From: Pseudomonas muyukensis
Lineage (GTDB): Bacteria; Pseudomonadota; Gammaproteobacteria; Pseudomonadales; Pseudomonadaceae
DNA length: 64,000 nucleotides
NCBI RefSeq assembly: GCF_019139535.1
Contig: NZ_CP077073.1
Coordinates: 1 to 64,000 of the forward strand
Direction: 5' to 3'
In this document: positions 45,355-53,399 of the stretch, piece by piece
Position numbering within the stretch: position 1 is the stretch's first letter
How the letters are laid out: every line of letters starts with the position of its first letter
Position numbers and translations under genes: made by a program
Notes under the pieces: model-generated
The model's database searches: none
What the model saw: the letters and a program-made list of their open reading frames with translations, nothing else
Told to the model about the DNA's origin: nothing

Positions 45355-46005
45355 ATGTCCACCCCACTGCACAAGCAATTCCCCAACGTCGCCGCTGCCA
45401 TCGCCGCCTACCAGGCTGGGCGCCCCGTGCTGCTGCTCGACGACAACGACCGCGAGGACGAAGCCGATATCGTCGCGGCGGCCGAAAACCTCTCGCTGCA
45501 AACCATGGCCATGATGATCCGCGATTGCAGCGGCATCGTCTGCCTGTGCCTGGACGAAGCCACCGTCGACGCCCTGGAGCTGGCACCTATGGTGCAAAAC
45601 AACCAGGCCCGCCACGGCACCGGCTTCACCGTCACCATCGAAGCGGCGCAAGGCGTCAGCACCGGCGTGTCGGCCCAGGACCGCATCACCACCATCGAGG
45701 CCGCGCTGCGCTCCACCGCGCAGGAGCGCCACATCGTCAGCCCTGGCCATGTGTTCCCGCTGCGTGCCCGTGATGGCGGCGTGTTGACCCGCCGTGGCCA
45801 CACCGAAGGTTCGGTCGACCTGGCACGCCTGGCCGGCCTACGCCCGGCGGCGGTGCTGTGCGAGCTGATGAACCCCGACGGCAGCATGGCCCGTGGCGAG
45901 CAGGTGGCGGTGTATGCCCGCCAGTACAACCTGCCGATGCTGACCATCGAGGAACTGGCGCGCTATCGCGAGGCGATGGTCGAGCTCGAAGCCGAGCCCG
46001 CCTGA
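45355..46005 (+). CDS. ribB: 3,4-dihydroxy-2-butanone-4-phosphate synthase
   Basis: Converts ribulose 5-phosphate to the four-carbon precursor of riboflavin. The 216-residue single-domain enzyme shows the acidic loop [50 protein letters not shown] with the catalytic histidine, and [10 protein letters not shown]. The ATG follows ACGAGGAGCG. It is controlled by the FMN riboswitch just upstream and duplicates the activity of the N-terminal half of the ribBX product at 60.7-61.7 kb. Confidence 0.96.
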   Translation: MSTPLHKQFPNVAAAIAAYQAGRPVLLLDDNDREDEADIVAAAENLSLQTMAMMIRDCSGIVCLCLDEATVDALELAPMVQNNQARHGTGFTVTIEAAQGVSTGVSAQDRITTIEAALRSTAQERHIVSPGHVFPLRARDGGVLTRRGHTEGSVDLARLAGLRPAAVLCELMNPDGSMARGEQVAVYARQYNLPMLTIEELARYREAMVELEAEPA

Positions 46006-46019
46006 CCCGAACCCAGGCC

Positions 46020-46101
46020 CGTAGGAGCCCGCCTTGCTGGCGAACCAAGCACCGCGGTGCATGACACCGGCTGCGCCGGTGTTCGCCGGCAAGGCTCCTA
46101 C
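46020..46101. repeat. REP pair downstream of ribB
   Basis: CGTAGGAGCCCGCCTTGCTGGC and GCCGGCAAGGCTCCTAC are imperfect inverted arms around a CACCGGCTGCGCCGGTG hairpin. It lies between the convergent ribB and SGNH lipoprotein genes. Confidence 0.75.
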
Positions 46102-46106
46102 AACGC

Positions 46107-47300
46107 TCAACGCAAGCCCAGCGGCCCCTTCAAGAACGCATACAACCCCGCCGCGCTCTTGCGATAGCCATCGGCCGTCAGGTGCACCAGGTCCGGGCGC
46201 GCCAGCCCGTTGGCCTGCCAGCCGGCAATCGCGCACGGCCCGCCCATGAAGGCCTGCCAATCCCAGAACAGCGCCTTGTGCTTGTGCGCCATCTGCTTCT
46301 GCACCCGGATCACCGCCGCCAACGGTTGCGGCTGACGCGCCGCGCAGGTGCGCGCCTTGCGCTGCTTGATCGAATCCGGTGGCCCGACCAGCAGGATCGC
46401 CGTGCGCGGCAAATCCTTGCGCAGCCCGCTGAGGGTGGCATCCAGCTGCGCCTGGTACAGCGCCAGGTCGAGCTTGTCGTCGAACGCCTCGTTGGTGCCA
46501 TAGGCAAGGATCACCAGGTCCGGGCGCACCGCCTTGAGGCTGTCGCGCCAACCGGCCTGCCACTTGTCCACCACCTCCAGCCGCGCGCCATTGATGCCCA
46601 GCGTCGAATAGGTCACGCCGGCATGCTTCTGGCCCTGCAGGTACCAGCCGCCAAGGGCGACCCCGCGTCCCCCTTCCACGCTCAATTGCACCGGCAAGCC
46701 GAGGTTGCTGAACGCCGGGCTGAAGCGCCATTGGCCATTGCTCGCCGGCAGCATGCGGCGTTGGCCGCCATTGGCCAGCAAGGTGGCATTGCCGCTGGCC
46801 TGGTAAAGCGCCGAGATCTTGTAGCGCTGGCGATCCTCGTCACGCGCCTGCAGCAGCACGCTGGCACGGTTGGCCTGCGGCAACGACAGGTAACCGCCTA
46901 GCGGAAACTGCTGGCTCTGCTGGTTGCGCGCCGACACCAGCTGCCACTGGCGCGGCTCGCTCTTGATGATCACCCGGTCGTTGCGAATCCCCGGCACTGG
47001 CGAGGCCGGCACCAGGCCAATGCCGCCATCGCCATAGCGCGCTTGCAACAGGCGACGCAACTCGCCGCTGAACAGGTCGGCGGCGGTGTGCGAATCGCCC
47101 AGCTGAACGATGGCGACGGGGGCACGGCCGGCATTGCGCAACTTGCCGGCCAGCAGCGCAATGTTGCCGTCCTGGCCCATGGCCGGCGCGGCGACGGGCC
47201 GCGCCGCAGGCTGGGTGACCACGCTGTTGGCGCCGGTGCTGCAACCGGGCACGGCGCTGATCAGCAGGGCCAGGCCCAGCAGGTGATGCCATTGGCGCAT
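46107..47300 (-). CDS. SGNH/GDSL-hydrolase lipoprotein, O-acetylation operon
   Basis: A 397-residue secreted protein with lipobox VPGC (C20). The SGNH nucleophile motif is IVQLGDSHTAADLFSG (S70). A block III asparagine is in ILAYGTNEAFDD, and the catalytic Asp/His pair is in RPDLVHLTADGY. The GDSHTA variety is found in O-acetyl transferases/esterases acting on polysaccharides or peptidoglycan. Last gene of the MBOAT-SGNH-SGNH operon; one base separates it from the middle gene. Confidence 0.83.
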   Translation of the reverse strand: MRQWHHLLGLALLISAVPGCSTGANSVVTQPAARPVAAPAMGQDGNIALLAGKLRNAGRAPVAIVQLGDSHTAADLFSGELRRLLQARYGDGGIGLVPASPVPGIRNDRVIIKSEPRQWQLVSARNQQSQQFPLGGYLSLPQANRASVLLQARDEDRQRYKISALYQASGNATLLANGGQRRMLPASNGQWRFSPAFSNLGLPVQLSVEGGRGVALGGWYLQGQKHAGVTYSTLGINGARLEVVDKWQAGWRDSLKAVRPDLVILAYGTNEAFDDKLDLALYQAQLDATLSGLRKDLPRTAILLVGPPDSIKQRKARTCAARQPQPLAAVIRVQKQMAHKHKALFWDWQAFMGGPCAIAGWQANGLARPDLVHLTADGYRKSAAGLYAFLKGPLGLR

Positions 47301-47301
47301 C

Positions 47302-48420
47302 TTAATGTCCTGTAACGGTCAGGCCAGGGAAGCTGATCAGCGACAATACCTGTTCGGCGATCAGTTTCTGGCCGGTGATGGTGAAATGGATGCCGTCATC
47401 GACCCGCACCTTGACCCGCTTGCCTTGCGGCGTCTGGGTGGTATACGAGAAGCCGTCGTCGGTATAGCCAAGGATCGGGTTGGCCGACACATAGTGCTGG
47501 CCATACAGCGCGGTCTGCGCCTGGTACAGGCCACTGAGATAGCCCATGGCGCTGGAAAGCCGCGCCTTCTCCATGTTCGGCGGGCCGACCCAGAGCACCT
47601 GCACATCGTGCGTGCGGGCCTGTTCGAGGATCGCGTCGATGCGGGCGCGGTAGGCCGCTTCCCATTCCGGCGACTTGAAGCGCAGGAACGGCTTGCCCTT
47701 GCCCTGGGGCATGTCCCAGGGGTCGTTGGGACCGAGGAACACCACCATCAGGCGGATGTTCGGCCCGTGGTCGAGGGTCTCGGCCACGGTCTTCGGCCAG
47801 TTGAAGAAACCCGGGTAAGCGAGCCCGGTGCTCTGCTTGCTGAGGTTGACGGTGCGGATCTGGTAGCGCTTGCGCAGGCTGTTGGCCAGGTGCGGGGCGA
47901 CGCCCTGCATCAGCGAATCGCCCACCAGGAACACTTCGTCGCCCGCTGCCAGGGCCGCGACGGTACCTGGCTGCAGCAGTGCCGGGGCGGCCGGCACGGG
48001 TTGCGCCACGGCTGCCGGAGCAGGCTGCGGCTGCGGGGCGGGCGCCTGATGCACCGGTTGGGGTGTGGCCGCCAGCGGTTTGGCCAGCACCGCCGGAGTC
48101 TCCAGGTTGACCGCCAGCACCGGCATCGGCTCAGGCAGTACCACGGGCGCCTGGGCCAGTTGCGCGGCCGGCTGCAGGCGCTCGAACAGGCTGTCGCGCT
48201 GCTGTTCCAAGGCCAGGGTCAACTGGGCGCCGAAGCGCCAGGCCGGCGCCTGGCCGAGCAACGGGATCTCGCAGCCCTGGTGGTATTTCTGCTGGCAGTA
48301 CAGCTTGATCGAGTCCTGGTTCAGCCAGAACAGCAACGCCGTGGTCACCACGATCGCATACAACGCGCGGGCCGCGCCCACCTGCACCTGGAACAGCTGT
48401 TTGCTATCAGAAGCTTGCAT
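47302..48420 (-). CDS. DUF459-type SGNH hydrolase, membrane-anchored
   Basis: A 372-residue protein. An N-terminal transmembrane anchor (LYAIVVTTALLFWLN, about 20-34) and a proline/alanine-rich linker lead to an SGNH domain. The nucleophile is in EVFLVGDSLMQGVAPHL. FLGPNDPWDMPQGKG holds the block III asparagine and VDDGIHFTITGQ the catalytic Asp/His. It probably transfers or removes acetyl groups in the periplasm using acetyl delivered by the MBOAT partner. Its first 14 bases overlap the MBOAT gene. Confidence 0.85.
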   Translation of the reverse strand: MQASDSKQLFQVQVGAARALYAIVVTTALLFWLNQDSIKLYCQQKYHQGCEIPLLGQAPAWRFGAQLTLALEQQRDSLFERLQPAAQLAQAPVVLPEPMPVLAVNLETPAVLAKPLAATPQPVHQAPAPQPQPAPAAVAQPVPAAPALLQPGTVAALAAGDEVFLVGDSLMQGVAPHLANSLRKRYQIRTVNLSKQSTGLAYPGFFNWPKTVAETLDHGPNIRLMVVFLGPNDPWDMPQGKGKPFLRFKSPEWEAAYRARIDAILEQARTHDVQVLWVGPPNMEKARLSSAMGYLSGLYQAQTALYGQHYVSANPILGYTDDGFSYTTQTPQGKRVKVRVDDGIHFTITGQKLIAEQVLSLISFPGLTVTGH

Positions 48421-49822
48421 AGATGAACCCCGGCACGCCCGACTGCGAAGCGAAAATCACCAACGACACGCCAACCCCGAGCGGGATCGGATACAACTGC
48501 CAGGGCAAGCGCTGGAACGCCGCGCCACTGCCACGCAGCAACGCCAGCCACTGTGGATAACTGGCCACGAACAGCACGCAGGCCAGCAGCATCAGGCCGG
48601 TGGCGCTGTTCAGCCCGGCCAGGCTCAACTCGGCGATGTCGCCAAGCATCTCGACAGCGCCGTCCAGGGTCGGGCTGCGGAAGAAGATCCAGGCGAAGGC
48701 CACGTAGTGAAAGGTCATCAGGCGCGCCAGCAAGCCGGCCCCCGGCACCCGGGCAAAACCCGGCAGCCATTGGCTGAACAGCTTGGAGAGGGCCAGGCCG
48801 ACGCCATGCAGCGCGCCCCAGATGATGAAGTTGACACTCGCGCCATGCCACAGCCCCGACACCAGCATGGCCAGCAGCATGTTCAGGTTGCCGCGCCACA
48901 CGCCCTTGCGGTTGCCGCCCAGCGGGATATAGACGTAGTCGCGAATGAAGCGCGACAGGCTGATATGCCAGCGCCCCCAGAATTCCTTGAGGTTGTGCGC
49001 AGCGTAGGGCGCATCGAAGTTGTCCGGCAGGCGAAAGCCCAGCAGCAAGGCGATGCCGGTCACCAGGTTGGTGTAGCCGCTGAAATTGAAATAAATGAGG
49101 AAGCTGTAGCCGTACACGCTCAGCAACACCTGCTCGGGCGTGGCGCTGCCCGGGGTGTCGAACACCGGGTCGACCCACTCGCTGCCCAGCCAGGCGCTGA
49201 GGAAGAACAGCTTGACCACCGCCATGCCGATCAACCCCAGCGCCCGCTGCGGCTCCAGCACCTGGCGCATGGCCGGTGGGCGGATCTGCGCCAGCATGGG
49301 CAGGGCGCGGTTGACCGGGCCGGCCACCAGGCTGGGGAAGAACGCCAGGTACAGGGCCAGGTCCAGCGGCGCCGCCGGCGCCAGTTCGCGGCGGTTGATC
49401 GACACCAGGTAGCTGACCGAATGGAAGGTGTAGAACGACAGGCCGATCGGCACCAGCACTTCCAGCAGCGGCAACGACACCTCGAGCCCCGCCGCCGCCA
49501 GGGCGCCCTGCACCCCGCCGACGAAGAATTCCTGGTACTTGAACAGGTAGAAGCAGCCCAGCACCAGCGCCAGCAGCAGCACACGGCTGAACCAGCGCCC
49601 CGGATAACGCCCCGCCAGCAGGCCCAGCAGGTACACCAGCAGGCTGTAGCCGAGCAGGATGTACAGTGATTGCAGGCTGAAACTGGCCACCAGGCCATAG
49701 CTGGCCGCCAGCAGCAGGGCATTCTGCAGCCGCACGCTCCAGCACAGGCTCCAGTACACAACGAAGAAAAGCGTGAAGCACAGGCCGAATTCGATCGAGA
49801 GGAAGCTCACAACGTAGTCCAT
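48407..49822 (-). CDS. MBOAT family O-acyltransferase (AlgI/PatA-like)
   Basis: A 471-residue polytopic membrane protein that moves acetyl groups across the inner membrane for O-acetylation of an envelope polymer. About ten hydrophobic segments are seen. Signatures are PIGLSFYTFHSVSYLV, FFPSLVAGPV, EFWGRWHISLSRFIRDYVY, and the invariant histidine in LVSGLWHGASVNF (H326). Related to AlgI, but without algJ/F partners; two SGNH genes follow instead. The target could be peptidoglycan, alginate-like or another exopolysaccharide. Confidence 0.88.
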   Translation of the reverse strand: MDYVVSFLSIEFGLCFTLFFVVYWSLCWSVRLQNALLLAASYGLVASFSLQSLYILLGYSLLVYLLGLLAGRYPGRWFSRVLLLALVLGCFYLFKYQEFFVGGVQGALAAAGLEVSLPLLEVLVPIGLSFYTFHSVSYLVSINRRELAPAAPLDLALYLAFFPSLVAGPVNRALPMLAQIRPPAMRQVLEPQRALGLIGMAVVKLFFLSAWLGSEWVDPVFDTPGSATPEQVLLSVYGYSFLIYFNFSGYTNLVTGIALLLGFRLPDNFDAPYAAHNLKEFWGRWHISLSRFIRDYVYIPLGGNRKGVWRGNLNMLLAMLVSGLWHGASVNFIIWGALHGVGLALSKLFSQWLPGFARVPGAGLLARLMTFHYVAFAWIFFRSPTLDGAVEMLGDIAELSLAGLNSATGLMLLACVLFVASYPQWLALLRGSGAAFQRLPWQLYPIPLGVGVSLVIFASQSGVPGFIYASF

Positions 49823-50036
49823 TACATGACGTTGGGGAGGGCTGGCCCGCGGGCCAGAGCGCGCGGATTATGGCAGAGGGCTCTACCCCCCACAATCCGA
49901 GCGCTGCGCAGAATGCAAGACGGCTGCAGCCGAACAAGTGCAACAAAATAAGACGAATGACGCCACCCGCCAATTTGCTCCCCCTGCCCCGCTCTGCTAG
50001 TGTCGCGCCGTTCTGAACACCACCGAGACAGTCGCC
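49823..50036. other. Divergent intergenic region between MBOAT and xseB genes
   Basis: A 214-bp gap that must contain promoters for the leftward O-acetylation operon and the rightward xseB-ispA genes. A C-rich tract (CTACCCCCCACA) is seen near 49884. No convincing -35/-10 pair or REP element was found. Confidence 0.4.
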
Positions 50037-50279
50037 ATGGCCCGCAAAAAAGCCTCCATCGATTTCGAACAATCCCTCGCCGACCTGCAAGCCCTGGTCG
50101 AGCGCCTGGAGAACGGCGAGTTGTCGCTGGAAGAGTCGCTGGCCGCCTTCGAGCAAGGCATCGCCCTGACCCGCGACTGCCAGGGTGCCCTGGCCCAGGC
50201 CGAGCAGAAGGTGCAGATCCTGCTGGAGCGCGACGGCGAACTGGCCGCGCAGCCCTTCGACGCGGAGCCAGAGGCATGA
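50037..50279 (+). CDS. xseB: Exodeoxyribonuclease VII small subunit
   Basis: An 80-residue helical hairpin subunit that binds the large XseA subunit in the single-strand-specific nuclease. It carries [20 protein letters not shown] and [14 protein letters not shown], the family signature. Its TGA overlaps the ispA ATG (ATGA). Confidence 0.96.
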   Translation: MARKKASIDFEQSLADLQALVERLENGELSLEESLAAFEQGIALTRDCQGALAQAEQKVQILLERDGELAAQPFDAEPEA

Positions 50280-51163
50280 TCGCCGCGTACCAGGCCAGTG
50301 CCCAGGCCCGCGTCGACGCTGCCCTCGAACCGCTGTTCCAGGCCCCGTCCAAGGAACTCGAACGGCTCTACGCCGCCATGCGCTACAGCGTGATGAACGG
50401 CGGCAAGCGCGTGCGCCCGCTGCTGGCCTACGCCGCCTGCGAAGCCTTTGGCGTCGCGGCCGCGCAGGCCAACGGCGCAGCCTGCGCGGTAGAGCTGATC
50501 CACGCCTACTCGCTGGTGCATGACGACCTGCCGGCCATGGACGACGACGACCTGCGCCGCGGCCTGCCGACCACCCACAAGGCCTTCGACGAAGCCTGCG
50601 CGATCCTGGCCGGCGACGGCTTGCAGAGCCTGGCCTTCAGCGCCCTGCTCGACCCGCAGCTGAGCCCGCAGGCCGATGCCATCCGCCTGCAGATGGTCCA
50701 GGCCCTGGCCAAGGCCGCCGGCCCCGCCGGCATGGTCGGCGGCCAGGCCATCGACCTGGGCTCGGTGGGGGTCAAGCTCGACCAACAGGCCCTGGAGTAC
50801 ATGCACCGGCACAAGACCGGCGCGCTGATCGAAGCCAGCGTGCGCCTCGGCGCCCTGGCCAGCGCCCGCGCCAGCCAGGCCCAGCTCGAGGCCCTGCAGA
50901 CTTATGCACAGGCCATCGGCCTGGCTTTCCAGGTGCAGGACGACATTCTCGACGTCGAGAGCGACACCGCCACCCTGGGCAAGCGCCAGGGCGCCGACAT
51001 CGCCCGCGACAAGCCGACCTACCCGGCGCTGCTTGGGCTGGAAGCGGCCAAGGCCTACGCCCTGGAGCTGCGCGACCAGGCCCTGGGCGCGCTGCAAGGT
51101 TTCGACGACAACGCCGAGCCACTGCGGGCGCTGGCCCGCTACATCGTCGAGCGCCGCCACTAA
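50276..51163 (+). CDS. ispA: Farnesyl diphosphate synthase
   Basis: Condenses isopentenyl and dimethylallyl diphosphate to geranyl and farnesyl diphosphate. The 295-residue product has both aspartate-rich motifs, [14 protein letters not shown] and DDILDVE, with [14 protein letters not shown] near the start. The start is set by the 4-base overlap with xseB. It is followed by dxs after a REP pair, so precursor supply and chain elongation are neighbours. Confidence 0.96.
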   Translation: MIAAYQASAQARVDAALEPLFQAPSKELERLYAAMRYSVMNGGKRVRPLLAYAACEAFGVAAAQANGAACAVELIHAYSLVHDDLPAMDDDDLRRGLPTTHKAFDEACAILAGDGLQSLAFSALLDPQLSPQADAIRLQMVQALAKAAGPAGMVGGQAIDLGSVGVKLDQQALEYMHRHKTGALIEASVRLGALASARASQAQLEALQTYAQAIGLAFQVQDDILDVESDTATLGKRQGADIARDKPTYPALLGLEAAKAYALELRDQALGALQGFDDNAEPLRALARYIVERRH

Positions 51164-51180
51164 GACCTGACACATCCCCT

Positions 51181-51295
51181 GTAGGCGCGGCCTTGTGTCG
51201 CGATAGGGCTGCGTAGCGGCCCCAGGATTTCAGCGTTGACACAATGATTGCCGGGGCCGCTGTGCGGCCCTTTCGCGACACAAGGCCGCTCCTAC
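51181..51295. repeat. REP pair between ispA and dxs
   Basis: GTAGGCGCGGCCTTGTGTCG and CGACACAAGGCCGCTCCTAC are the ends of inverted arms of about 29 bp with few mismatches. Starts 17 bp after the ispA stop. Closest relative of the element inserted in the sigma-54 activator gene. Confidence 0.9.
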
Positions 51296-51398
51296 AGGAT
51301 CCGTGTCGCATTGAGCTTTCTGCACACCCGTCCAAATGGGCAGCTTTTCCCACAATGGGGTAAACTGCCGCGTCTTCACACCTATAACGACACGCCTG

Positions 51399-53294
51399 AT
51401 GCCCACGACGTTTCAAGAGATCCCCCGCGAACGCCCGGTCACGCCGTTGCTGGACCGCGCCGACACGCCCGCCGGCCTGCGCCGGCTGGCCGAAGCCGAC
51501 CTGGAGACCCTGGCCGACGAGCTGCGCCAGGAGCTGCTCTATACCGTTGGTCAGACCGGTGGGCATTTTGGTGCTGGCCTGGGCGTCATCGAGCTGACGA
51601 TCGCCCTGCACTACGTCTTCGATACCCCGGATGATCGGCTGGTGTGGGACGTCGGCCACCAGGCCTACCCGCACAAGATCCTCACCGGGCGCCGTGAGCG
51701 CATGCTCAGCCTGCGCCAGAAAGACGGCATCGCTGCCTTCCCGCGCCGCAGCGAGAGCGAGTACGACACCTTCGGCGTCGGCCATTCCAGCACCTCGATC
51801 AGCGCCGCCCTGGGCATGGCCATCGCCGCCCGCCTGCAAAACGACCCGCGCAAATCCATCGCGGTGATCGGCGACGGCGCACTGACCGCCGGCATGGCCT
51901 TCGAAGCGCTGAACCACGCGCAGGAAGTGGACGCCGACATGCTGGTGATCCTCAACGACAACGACATGTCGATTTCGCGCAACGTCGGCGGCCTGTCCAA
52001 CTACCTGGCCAAGATCCTCTCCAGCCGCACCTACGCCAGCATGCGCGAGGGCAGCAAGAAGGTCCTGTCGCGCCTGCCCGGTGCCTGGGAAATCGCCCGC
52101 CGCACCGAGGAATACGCCAAGGGTATGCTGGTTCCCGGCACCCTGTTCGAGGAGCTGGGCTGGAACTACATCGGCCCGATCGACGGCCACGACCTGCCGA
52201 CCCTGATCGCCACCCTGCGCAACATGCGCGACCTCAAGGGCCCGCAGTTCCTGCACGTGGTGACCAAGAAGGGCAAGGGCTTCGCCCCGGCCGAGATCGA
52301 CCCGATCGGCTACCACGCCATCACCAAGCTGGAACCGGCCGACAAGCCGGTCGCGCCAAAAAAGCCCAGCGGGCCGAAGTACGCCTCGGTGTTCGGCCAA
52401 TGGCTGTGCGACATGGCCGCCGCCGACAACCGCCTGGTGGGCATCACCCCGGCGATGAAGGAAGGCTCGGACCTGATCGACTTCAGCGAACGCTACCCCG
52501 AGCGCTACTTCGACGTGGCCATTGCCGAGCAGCACGCGGTGACCCTGGCCGCAGGCATGGCCTGCGAAGGCGCCAAGCCGGTGGTGGCGATCTACTCCAC
52601 CTTCCTGCAGCGCGCCTATGACCAACTGATCCACGACGTCGCGGTGCAGGACCTCGACGTGCTGTTCGCCATCGACCGCGCCGGCCTGGTTGGCGAGGAC
52701 GGCCCGACCCACGCCGGGGCCTACGACCTGTCGTACCTGCGCTGCATCCCCGGCATGCTGGTGATGACCCCGAGCGACGAGAACGAGCTGCGCAAGATGC
52801 TCAGCACCGGCCACCACTACAAGGGCCCGGCGGCAGTGCGCTACCCGCGCGGCACTGGCCCCAACGCGCCGATCAGCGGCGACCTGGAGCCCCTGGAGAT
52901 CGGCAAGGGCGTGCTCCGCCGCCAAGGCAGCAAGGTCGCCCTGCTGGTGTTCGGCGTGCAGTTGGCCGAAGCCCTGCAAGTGGCCGAGAAGCTCGACGCC
53001 ACGGTGGTCGACATGCGTTTCGTCAAACCGCTCGACGAGGCCCTGATCCTCGAAGTCGCCGCCGGCCATGAACTGCTGGTGACCATCGAAGAGAACGCCG
53101 TCATGGGCGGCGCCGGCGCGGCCGTGGGCGAGTTCCTGGCGCGCGAGGCAGTGCTCAAGCCGTTGCTGCACCTGGGGCTGCCGGACATCTACGTCGAGCA
53201 CGCCAAGCCTGCGCAGATGCTCGCCGAGTGCGGGCTGGATGCGGCCGGGATCGAAGCCTCGGTCAAGGCCCGCATGGCCAAGCTCGGTCTGTAA
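51399..53294 (+). CDS. dxs: 1-deoxy-D-xylulose-5-phosphate synthase
   Basis: Thiamine-diphosphate enzyme, first step of the MEP isoprenoid pathway. 631 residues. [15 protein letters not shown] and [16 protein letters not shown] lie in the first domain. [18 protein letters not shown] holds the Mg/ThDP motif. [18 protein letters not shown] belongs to the pyrimidine domain. The ATG at 51399 lacks an obvious ribosome site; a TATAAC at 51383 ten bases upstream hints at a very short leader. Confidence 0.97.
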   Translation: MPTTFQEIPRERPVTPLLDRADTPAGLRRLAEADLETLADELRQELLYTVGQTGGHFGAGLGVIELTIALHYVFDTPDDRLVWDVGHQAYPHKILTGRRERMLSLRQKDGIAAFPRRSESEYDTFGVGHSSTSISAALGMAIAARLQNDPRKSIAVIGDGALTAGMAFEALNHAQEVDADMLVILNDNDMSISRNVGGLSNYLAKILSSRTYASMREGSKKVLSRLPGAWEIARRTEEYAKGMLVPGTLFEELGWNYIGPIDGHDLPTLIATLRNMRDLKGPQFLHVVTKKGKGFAPAEIDPIGYHAITKLEPADKPVAPKKPSGPKYASVFGQWLCDMAAADNRLVGITPAMKEGSDLIDFSERYPERYFDVAIAEQHAVTLAAGMACEGAKPVVAIYSTFLQRAYDQLIHDVAVQDLDVLFAIDRAGLVGEDGPTHAGAYDLSYLRCIPGMLVMTPSDENELRKMLSTGHHYKGPAAVRYPRGTGPNAPISGDLEPLEIGKGVLRRQGSKVALLVFGVQLAEALQVAEKLDATVVDMRFVKPLDEALILEVAAGHELLVTIEENAVMGGAGAAVGEFLAREAVLKPLLHLGLPDIYVEHAKPAQMLAECGLDAAGIEASVKARMAKLGL

Positions 53295-53318
53295 ATCTGC
53301 GGCCGCCATGCGGCCCAT

Positions 53319-53381
53319 CGCCGGCAAAGCCGGCTCCTACAGGGATATGCGCGGTATCTGTAGGAGCCGGCTTTGCCGGCG
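53319..53381. repeat. Perfect REP hairpin abutting btuB
   Basis: CGCCGGCAAAGCCGGCTCCT, continuing to a 23-bp arm (53319-53341), is perfectly inverted at 53359-53381 with a 17-bp loop. Its right end is 18 bp before the BtuB-like start, so it would form within the 5' untranslated leader. Confidence 0.92.
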
Positions 53382-53399
53382 AACACAATCGAACGCCCG

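Noticed and set aside
46107..49822. Alginate acetylation genes algI/algJ/algF
   Set aside because: The MBOAT protein is AlgI-like, but the partners are a DUF459 SGNH protein and an SGNH lipoprotein, with no alginate synthesis genes around.
53295..53399. Cobalamin riboswitch before btuB
   Set aside because: The gap is too short and no B12-box-like sequence was seen; most of it is a REP hairpin. The 49-bp gap before eutB was also checked and is too short.
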